From Adiantum capillus-veneris (taxonomy: Eukaryota; Streptophyta; Polypodiopsida; Polypodiales; Pteridaceae), in the NCBI GenBank assembly GCA_014529385.2, contig CM043969.1:28095446-28159445 (forward strand): 64,000 bases of DNA, given 5' to 3'. Position numbers and translations under genes: made by a program. Below, one piece after another: positions 55,912-64,000 of this stretch. The first letter of the stretch is position 1. The number at the start of each line of letters is the position of its first letter. Below the pieces are notes generated by a model. It was given only the letters and a program-made list of their open reading frames with translations. It did not search any database and was not told where the DNA came from.

Positions 55912-57870
55912 GAAGAAGGACTTATCTGATGAAGTGTCAGTATCACTACCCTCCTCAATAATCGGTGCTAGTGGATCTAGCCTTGCTTTGAGTTACACTC
56001 TCCTCGGTGGACACTAAGCTACCTTGATCTTCTGCCACCTTTTGGTCTCTAAAAATGTATCTTCTTGATCTTAAATTCATCAAACTTATCAATGCAACTT
56101 ACACAAATCCAATCAGTCACCTGGCAAAGGATCAGTTTCTACACAACTTCTTACTTTGCCACTGAATATACATGTACACAAGTGTTTAATTTCGGCAATC
56201 GAATCAAAGCATTTAACCACTACTTTAGTAATGATTGGTATAACTGGAGAGTTAACCTCAACCACTACTGTATTTATACACTTCTGATGTTCTGGATGAG
56301 GTCTGCTAATCTGGAATTGTACTTCCCTCGGATGTTGGTCAATCTACCTGAAAAGTCTTAATTCAGTCTTTGCTCCGTCAAAAGGTCAAACAAGGTCCAA
56401 ATTCACTTCTGAAAGAAATTTTGGAATCCTCAAGTCAATTGAAACATCACTGTGTAACCTTAGTCAAATTTTCTCTTCACTAAGCCCCAATAGACATCCT
56501 ACGCGTAGGATGTCTCCTGCTCTGTTTTGCCTGGTTTTTGCACTATAGGTCCCCCTTGATGTGTTGAGTCCAGAGCTGTTTTTACTTTTTGATTTGGACA
56601 CCTATAAGCTAGTCAATAGATCAGAAATCTATTTCGATATCTTGATGTTAGTCTGATTAGTCAAATCAACCCCAATTTGGACCAAAATTGACTAGGAGGC
56701 TTGCCTCTGGCTATACAACACCCTGCTATGCCCACAGTCAGTTTCTGGCTCCAATTTCATGCATTAGACATTCTACATGTAGCATGTCTTATTGCTCAGA
56801 ATGGCTTCAAATGCAAAGCATAGACTCCCCTTAAGGTGATGATCACTTTGGTATGCTCAAAATTGAGTTTGGAGTGCAAAATCACACAAAACACATCCTA
56901 CGCGTAGGATGTCTTTTTGGCCTGTTTGACCCCAGACTTGACCCATAGCTTCCCCTTGATGTCAGCAACCCAGCGGTATGCTTAGATTTTGGTTTGGATT
57001 TCAAAAGTCCCCAATTTTAGCTGTTCCAGCCTTTTTCAGTGAAAGATGCTAAAGTCTGCTTAGAACCCAACTTTCTCACCCAATTGAGATGAAATCTCTC
57101 TTAGTCACTCAATATATCATGCAAATCATGCTCATGCAGCCATCCTATGGTTTTGGTCTTAAAATAATGCCTTGGCATAATTTGGGTAGGATGTATGGCA
57201 ATTTCTGTCTATTTGGCCTTATCATGTCAAGATATGGTCAAATTTCCACTTTCCAGGTGAAAATAGGATAAAACCTACCTTCTGAACACACTGGTCAACT
57301 CAAAATTCCAAAATTTCCACCAAATTAGCCTGTAGAGACATTCTACGCGTAGGATGTCTCTTGGATTAAAATGTGATTTTTTCCTGACAGAAATGCTCCT
57401 GATGCTCTGCAGCTCTATCAGAAACACTCACAGTAACTTTTGGACTTCACTTCAGCTTTTAAACACACTTTTATATCTTTTACAACCTTGTGATGAACCT
57501 AACAGCAAGTATAACATGCATAAAGTGCTCTAGATCATAAATCATGATGTCCTACTTACCCTACTCCTGCTCATCACATGTGAAATAGTGTAATGGTGTT
57601 TTGGTTGCTTCCTGGCCTCTCTGGACTCTCAAGCTCTCCTTTCACCGCTTCTACCACTCCAACTCCTACTCTCTATACCACAACTAATACCTAAAACTAT
57701 CTCAGTCTACCTAAGTTGAAGGATCTAGGCCAGACACATGCTCCCTAGACTCCCTCTAAGACCTAGAGAGTCCTCCACCCTTTGATACTATCTAAATGTA
57801 AAACGAGACTTTAGAAAGCCAAAGAATCCCTATCCTCAAGGACTAGTCTCAGTCACCTACCTAGGGTTTT
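55912..57870 (-). other. Element A leader (5' untranslated region)
   Basis: This is 1.96 kb between primer site and gag with no credible ORF. It holds the leader palindrome cluster (56492-57359). Confidence 0.75.
56492..57359. repeat. Palindrome cluster, element A leader
   Basis: Copies of the 24-bp element A palindrome lie at 56492-56515 (perfect), 56766-56789 (degraded, centre CATG), 56891-56914 (one mismatch) and 57336-57359 (one mismatch). A half-site-like GTAGGATGTATGG is near 57185. Confidence 0.95.
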
Positions 57871-57890
57871 CGTCCCCGGAAGCGGCGCCA
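57871..57890 (-). other. Primer-binding site, tRNA-Asp-like (element A)
   Basis: The minus strand reads TGGCGCCGCTTCCGGGG after the 5' LTR, differing at two positions from the complement of plant tRNA-Asp (TGGCGCCGTTGCCGGGG). Confidence 0.8.
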
Positions 57891-57891
57891 A

Positions 57892-58823
57892 TGTTGGACG
57901 GATACGCCACGACGGACGTCAGCACAGCGAGAACTCACCTGACAAGATTTGTCAGCTAAGGACGAAGCTCGACCCACAGGTGCGTGGAAGCAAGCATAGG
58001 GTGTCAACCTACACTCGACCGACTCCTAACTAATTCCTACAAAGGTCTCTACCCAATGTCAAAACTACAGCCTTCAAGAGTGCATAAGAGGAGATTTCCT
58101 ACAACGCTTTCAAGAGCCAAATACCCATCAAACGGTCTCGAAATGCCACAGAACTTGTAGGAGACCCTACTAACACCAATAGGTCGTTCTCCCTAAGGTC
58201 TATGAACGAAAACCCCAACCCAAAACACCCGGTGTAAAATCACGTAGGATGTCTGGCCGAAATTTACAGGTCATCGTTTCCAAAAACTAAAGTGCCTAAT
58301 GTGTAGCTCTACTCAATGCGAATGCGTGGATATGCTGAAATCCGAAAACATACAACGTATGCTCACCGAATCACCAGGTGAAGCTCGTAGGTCGAGCTTG
58401 CAAAACTGAACCGTATGCGCACAATGTAGGTATTGGCGCGTAGCTCTCGTTGGGGGCAACACGCTGCACTTCTCCGCACTCGATTCCGACCACCGGTATG
58501 CGCATAGCGTCAAGATGAAGCTCTCACTCTCTCTCGTACACAGTACGCTCACTCACAGACTTCAATTTTTTTTTCAAAAATAAAGGGTTTTTTTTCATCA
58601 AGGTCAAAAAGTGGTATAAATACCTTACAATTCTCAAACCCTAATGCTCCATTTTAACCATCTACTCAATCTAAATGTCAAAACTGGAATACAATCTGGA
58701 AACTTCTGTAAGCCCCAATATTTACAAAGGTGAAATGTCAGGTTTTCTCAATAAATGAATAATTACAAAAAATAATAATCCGTCGAGCAGTCATTTTCCG
58801 TAGGGTGTGTCTAGCTTCTAACA
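57892..58823 (-). repeat. Element A 5' LTR
   Basis: This 932-bp LTR is the partner of 12672-13607. The TATA-like block is at 58613-58624 and the half-palindrome at 58241-58254. Confidence 0.93.
58241..58254. repeat. Half-palindrome in element A LTRs
   Basis: CACGTAGGATGTCT matches the right half of the element A palindrome. The same 14-mer lies at 13021-13034 in the other LTR. Both are about 570 bp from the LTR start in sense. Confidence 0.8.
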
Positions 58824-58828
58824 AGTAC
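58824..58828. repeat. Target-site duplication, right copy (element A)
   Basis: AGTAC pairs with AGTAT at 12667-12671. Confidence 0.8.
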
Positions 58829-59660
58829 AAACGTTATGTATGGCTGAAAATTATGACACCAAAAAAAGCACCCATTTTTGTCGCCGGTTGGTACATTTCT
58901 CATCATGATTCCCCCTTTTATACTTGCATGGATAGAGATCATCCATTTTTTTATTTAGAAGAGGACATTTCTTATTTCAAAAGAGAAGGTATTGTTATTG
59001 TATTTGGGGATATGCATGCTCACACAAAAACATTGCAACATGATACTCAACAATTTGATATACCATACATTTTAAGGGAGTTGGAGGAAGTTCACTTGTA
59101 TGATCGTACTTCAATGGATGAGAAAGAGTTGGATCACTATGGAAAGTTACTTTTACACATGTGTAATACCACGGGTATGCTCATTGCCAATGGTGTATCT
59201 TTGTGGAGTGGAACAAATGGATCTACATGTAGGAAACATAATGGGGACACTGTGATTGATTATATGCTACTCTCCGAAGCCATCATGTATTTCATAAAGA
59301 GTTTTATGTTTGGCTAATGGACCCCCGAATCCGACCATCGGACCTTATGTATTGACCTTTCATGTGGAGAATCAACTAAGGATGATAATCTCAGCCAAAG
59401 GAAAGAGAAATTATCACTATGTATGGATTTCAAACATGCACCAATGTACATTGAAATGGTTGAGCAAAAGTTATGGATGACAAAGCTTCAATATGACGCA
59501 CCATCCGAAACTAAATGGGAAGCTTTCAAGAAAGTTATTTGTTCTTGTGCCGAGGAATGCTTTGCCATAAAGCATCTCCATGGTATCAACAAAGATAGAT
59601 CACGCAAAAGGTGGTTTGATAAAGAATGTCAAAATGCTCTCGAAAGTCCTTGATAAATCT
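58829..59660 (+). pseudogene. LINE ORF2: rest of endonuclease domain
   Basis: This continues 12671 beyond element A. It reads KRYVWLKIM, then FVAGWYI, then VIVFGDMHAHT near 59000-59030, where endonucleases of this family usually have GDFNAHT. The catalytic Asn is therefore His here. VIDYML follows near 59260. After a TAA at about 59315 comes SDHRTL (59331-59348), the conserved Ser-Asp-His end motif. The frame 59423-59653 is the linker to RT. Family role: nicking of target DNA. This copy is inactive. Confidence 0.85.
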
Positions 59661-60895
59661 TGATGCAACTATGGACAACTATGGACAAAGACAACTATCA
59701 AAGTCTTTGCATACATACAAGGCATTGATTCAAAAGAAGAGAAGAAGATAGGAGGTAAAGCAACAACTTTTTCAAGTCCAAGAAAAGGCACATGCATGTG
59801 GAAAATTTTGGAGAAACTTGAGGGACAAGCGGGTTGAGAATTTTGGTAATTTGAGTCTTGTGGATATGTACACACATTGTAGGCAATTATATGAGCAAGA
59901 AAATGCTACAAAAATGTCATTTTATGGTTCACTCCCATGTATGCCTTCTTTTTTTTACTATTGAGGATGTATGCGGTGGGCTTGAAAAGTTGGCCACTCG
60001 CAAAGCGTGAGATCTTCAAGGTATCAAGCTGGAGATTATGAAATGGACGGGAGATTTTACCCATGAGTGGATGTGAGATATGTTAAACCTTGCACTTATG
60101 ACATGGTATGCCTTATGTTTGGATTACTAATTGGGTTAATCCATTGTATAAAGGAGGGGATGTAAAGAATGTACACAACTGTCGGACTATAATGATTGGG
60201 TCTCTTATGAAAACATTGTTTGGGTGCATAATGGAGATGAAATTGAGTGATTGGGCTGAAGAGAATAACAAGTGTGCAAAAGGACAAGCGGGTTTTCATT
60301 GATGCTATAGCATCATTGTTCATCTTGTCACTCTTCGTGTTCTCATGAAGAAAAGTCCGTTGAAAGGCAAGCGATTGTATTTTTGTTTTGTGGACTTTAA
60401 GAAAGCCTTTGATATGATTCCACGTAACAATTTATGAAGAAGGATGGAAGAACTACAAGTTCCAAGTGTGTTTATGCTTGTGGTTTCTCAAATCTATGAG
60501 AAGGTGATTTGTCAATTGCGCATGGGAAGAGAAATTTCAAAAAAAATTGCAAGCACTATTGGGGTTAAACAAGGATGTCCGTTGCCATCAACATTGTTTG
60601 GTCTATGCATCGATCAATTGGAACAAATGGTACTTGACTTTATGCAAGAAGAAGGCATTAAAGAGGTCACTATTTGCAATGTGGTAATCATGCTTTTGTT
60701 GTATGCGGATGATGTAGTGCTTCTAGCACACACTTTAGAAGATGCACAAAAGCTTATGGTTGTCCTTGAGAACTTTTGCTTGCATAGTGGGCTGATTGTG
60801 AATGAATCCAAAACAAAGGTTATGCTTGTGAAAACCAACCATAAGGAGAATCCATGCATTGTGTACAACAATGAGATACTTGAAGATTGTTGAGA
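59661..60895 (+). pseudogene. LINE ORF2: reverse transcriptase
   Basis: After a degraded stretch (59661-60090) the RT motifs appear in order. NCRTIMIGSLMKTLFG is near 60170 and KGQAGFH near 60280 with a stop after it. FVDFKKAFD is at about 60386-60412, GVKQGCPLPSTLFGLCID at about 60560-60615, and YADD at 60702-60713 with intact catalytic Asp pair. NESKTKVMLV is near 60800. This is the L1-like non-LTR RT arrangement. At least three stops or shifts are present. Confidence 0.88.
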
Positions 60896-61960
60896 GCTTT
60901 AAGTACCTTGGCCTTGAGGTTCCGTCCAATCACAAGTGGCATGAATTGCTATGTGTCGTTTGGAAGCACGAAAGAGAGCATATTATACATTTGAGAACAT
61001 GTCTAATGCGCGAAACGTCAAGTGTTGGGTTCTCAAGAAGTATCTTTTTGATGCATTGGTGACACCGGATCTTCTTTATGGAGTTGAAGTGTGGGGCACG
61101 AGCATCTCAAACTCTACTTGGAAAGAGTTTGAGAATGTCCAAAAGTGTTTTCTTACAAAATTTCTCCAAGTAAGACACAGACACCATATATGTTCCTACT
61201 TCTTGAGTCAGGATCTCTTTCAATTGAGGTTATGGACATGGAAAGGGTTGTGGAGTACATGATAAAGATGCGTCAAAACCCCTCACATCGACGTCCTACA
61301 ATTGCATGGGAAGCAAGCAAAAAAGTTCAAAAGACGCATAAAAGCAAGATCTTGAGCACGGGATGGATGCAAGACATAAAGAAGTGTTTTGGGAGATGGG
61401 ATGCATTACACTTGCTACATGATGCTTCAATTGACTCCCAAGTGAATGAAGCTTTTCTACAACTCCAATGTATTATGGCTTGGGAGAAATCCGGTGGGTC
61501 AAGCTTCATACATTACACCACCCATATTGCCCCCAACTACGAAACCGTGTTCTTTGTTGAAAGAGGAAACCGTACTGACGCTTACATGCTTGAGTCTATC
61601 CCCTTGTTGGTGATACACACTATCGCAGCCATGCGGCTTAGCTCCCATTTCCTTTGATGTGAGATAGGGAGTTGGGGAAATGGAGAAGAGTCAAATTGTC
61701 TGTGCACATTAGGCTCACTGCAAGTTTGACAGCCTGAGTACCACACACTACTAGAGTGCTTAGCTTTTGGTCACATCCGAACTTGCTTCTCTCACATTTT
61801 TAGCCATGACTTAGACCTACACACTTTCCTCTCCCAGCCATAGTGTGGGCTCTCCATTGCGACTCTCATCACCACAATTTTGGAGCATCGAGAGTCACTC
61901 ATCAGCCATACACATACTACATCAAATGTAACTTTGGTCCCATAGGTCATATTTGATCTC
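60896..61960 (+). pseudogene. LINE ORF2: C-terminal region and 3' end
   Basis: This holds the thumb and C-terminal part: FKYLGLEVPSNHKW near 60897, LLYGVEVWG near 61075, then helical sequence to 61657. A Cys-rich end (CLCTLG, then EYHTLLECLAF with the CxxC...H...C pattern of LINE tails) is seen to about 61780. Several frames alternate. The LINE probably ends near the CT/CA microsatellite at 61978. Confidence 0.75.
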
Positions 61961-61973
61961 CAAGGACGATAAT

Positions 61974-61977
<4 letters not shown>

Positions 61978-62051
<74 letters not shown>
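61978..62051. repeat. (CT)n(CA)n compound microsatellite
   Basis: About 20 CT units are followed by about 16 CA units, placed where the LINE 3' tail would be. Confidence 0.95.
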
Positions 62052-62054
<3 letters not shown>

Positions 62055-64000
62055 CACATGCACGTACCCTTCCATTTCAGGATTGTTCAAGATCGATGTT
62101 CGATTCGATAAAAACTAGGGTATGATATATTTTTTAACAGTTTAAAATTGCAAAATCTTAGCTAGATTCTAAGGTTGCCTTGAGGTAAACCGCTAAAATT
62201 TTGCTAGTGTACATACAAACAATTCCTTAAATTTTATTCTTTTATGGCCATTGGCCTTCAAAAAGCAAAGTTGAGCCACCCTCAATTGCCTTTCACAAGG
62301 AAAAGTAAATACTGTCATAAAACAGAAAGTAAAGTCAACCTCTTTTTTAAAAAAAATTGTCACATTGAAAGTTGAAATTCCAAGGTTCATAGAAATGAAA
62401 CATTTTATAAAGTACTCTTTGAAGTGAACCTAAGAGTGACATGTGAGACTCTCTCCTTCCTCAAAAATTTTAAGCTCCATTATATTATATATTAGTATGT
62501 GACCCGCAGGTTGTTGCAGCCAATGAAACATCGCTTCTATTCTTGTAGAAATATCTTCTCTTCCAAGTGAAACACTATCAATACTCTATTCCTACATGTA
62601 TATTCTATTGAATTTCTAAAAGTAATGCACTACACAACCTCTTGAATATTCTAAAATACATAAATATATGTAAGATTCTACAAAGCATTCTTTTATACCA
62701 AGCTTGGGAGCTTCTCATAGACATTGTTTTTCATGAGGTGCTAGCCCTTGTTTAAAAAATGTAGGAGTGCTCTACTTCTATTGTGGTAGAGAGAGAGAGA
62801 GAGAGAGAGTCTCCTCCTTCTGGTGTACTATCAATGTTGATTATACAGATTAAGTAAGTTAGCATGGTGTGAAGAGATGAAAGCCGTCTAAAATCAATGT
62901 AACAATAAAGCTTTTTTTGAAAATGAAGTGGGTTCTAGAATTGGTTTCAATAATAGGAGCACAATTGAATTCAATGTCTCTACCACTCTCTTACTTACTT
63001 CTATCCTTGCGTCTTCCTTATGAGTAAGGCATGGTAGAAGTGTACATCATAACTTTTTATATGGCAAGAAGACCATATTTCCTTTGATCTACCTAGAGTT
63101 GACAAAAGTGCTACCAAGTCGAGAAGTACAAATTGGGTAAGCCAGCAAGTTGTTAAAGATGAAGCCCATAATTTCCATAGTGGTAATTATAAAACTTTTC
63201 ATGTCTAAGAGTAGAGTTGAAAAAAGTGCTACCAAGTAGAGAAGTACAGATTGGGTAAGCTAGCAAGTTGTTAAAGATGAAGGCCCATAATTTCCACAAC
63301 GGTAATTATAAAACTTTTCATGTCTAAGAGTAGAGTTGACAGAAGTGCTACCAAGTCGAGAAGTACAGATTGGGTAAGCCAACAAGTTGTTAAAGATGAA
63401 GGCCCATACTTTCCACAATGGTAATTATAAACCTTTTCATGTCTAAGAGTATAGTTATGAAAATATAAGGGCTCATAGTTTCCGATGTACCAGAAAAGCT
63501 TCAAGTTTCAAAGAGATGAGATGAAGTTCTTTTAATATTGAGAATGTGATTACATATGTGATTCTCTCTAGATGCCTTTCTTGGATCTCTATCTGTGTTC
63601 ACCTAATCACAACAATACATAAGTTGCTTAGTATGATAAGATGCACACTATTTGTTCATGTACACTTTCACATCATTTGCATCTTAAAATGTGATAGAAA
63701 CAAAAGCAAAGTAAGGTTGCTCAATTGTTTATTTTTGTAAGAGTTTTTGCCATTATTCTAAACTGAAGGAGGTGGTGTGAAATTGAGGTTGTGACTAAAA
63801 TCATGCATGCCATGATCTCTATCTATCTCTATCCTCTAATTACAAAATCATATTCCTTTTTGAGAGAGTAGATTGTATTCAACCAGCTTCAGCTTATTTC
63901 CTTGCGCACAATCTATACTATACCAACCATTTGGCTTAATTGTTGCTTTGTTAAATGTGTGATTGGATGTTGAGGCAATGTAGGACAGCTTCTTTTTTAG
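62052..64000. other. AT-rich flank without recognisable genes
   Basis: No frame here shows a known motif. It contains a short GA run at about 62788-62809 and a minisatellite at 63094-63450; the rest appears unique and non-coding. Confidence 0.6.
63094..63450. repeat. Minisatellite, three units of 118-119 bp
   Basis: Units begin TAGAGTTGA at 63094, 63212 and 63331 and end near CATGTCTAAGAG. They differ at only a handful of positions each. No coding frame is shared. Confidence 0.95.

Larger units (their letters stand above)
12672..58823 (-). mobile_element. Giant gypsy element A (outer shell of the 46-kb composite)
   Basis: The LTRs at 12672-13607 and 57892-58823 bracket a minus-strand Ty3/gypsy element. 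Subtracting nested elements B, C and Copia-2 with their duplications leaves about 19.2 kb. In sense the order is LTR, primer site, leader with palindromes, gag, protease 1, linker, RT, RNase H, two H2C2 modules, integrase, protease 2, internal polypurine tract, palindrome spacer, ORF-CC, polypurine tract and LTR. The first 180 bp of the two LTRs differ by about 8% by eye, mostly transitions, so the insertion is old. All reading frames are broken. Confidence 0.93.

Overview
The window is a retrotransposon graveyard from a nuclear genome, most likely a large-genome land plant. Three things support a plant: Ty1/copia elements primed by initiator-Met tRNA, Ty3/gypsy elements whose RT and integrase look like the plant OTA (Athila/Tat-type) branch, and an L1-like LINE. 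Many stop codons look like CGA-to-TGA changes, as expected of methylated, silenced DNA. I found no host gene, tRNA, rRNA or CRISPR array, and the species cannot be named from this sequence.

Layout. 1-859 and 6110-7548 are two halves of an old minus-strand gypsy element (G1), split by a complete but dead copia element (Copia-1, 865-6104, target duplication TCTCA). 7549-10258 is non-coding apart from a GA microsatellite. 10259-12250 is a small deletion derivative (element E): two LTR copies around an integrase fragment. 12251-12671 and 58829-about 61960 are two halves of one LINE, split by a 46-kb composite. The outer shell of the composite is giant gypsy element A (12672-58823, minus strand). 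Nested inside A are giant gypsy element B (13930-33509, duplication AAGGT), a mostly non-coding element C (36140-41547, duplication CGCCA) and a deleted copia (Copia-2, 47062-48991). 61960-64000 holds microsatellites and a three-unit minisatellite.

Elements A (about 19.2 kb once insertions are removed) and B (19.6 kb) are distant relatives with the same unusual plan. In sense order this is: LTR, tRNA-Asp-like primer site, about 1.8-kb leader, gag with two short-spaced zinc knuckles, protease 1, long linker, RT, RNase H, two tandem linker-plus-H2C2 zinc modules, integrase, a second retropepsin-like domain with a tryptophan/basic tail, an internal polypurine tract, a spacer with a TATA-like box, a large extra ORF (here called ORF-CC), the normal polypurine tract and the LTR.

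The most striking signal is a set of palindromes whose sequence is specific to each family. A carries a 24-bp palindrome and B an unrelated-looking 18-bp one, both centred on CGCG. Each occurs as a cluster in the leader, a second cluster in the spacer before ORF-CC, and a single half-site in the LTR about 575 bp from its start. The conserved placement with diverged sequence suggests a family-specific recognition system, such as an element-encoded binding protein or an RNA dimerisation/packaging signal. The duplicated polypurine tract, TATA-like box and palindrome cluster also suggest that the ORF-CC module came from fusion of an autonomous element with a partner element.

All coding regions carry stops or frameshifts, so every call is an inactive copy. 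The reading of the architecture rests on agreement between A and B.
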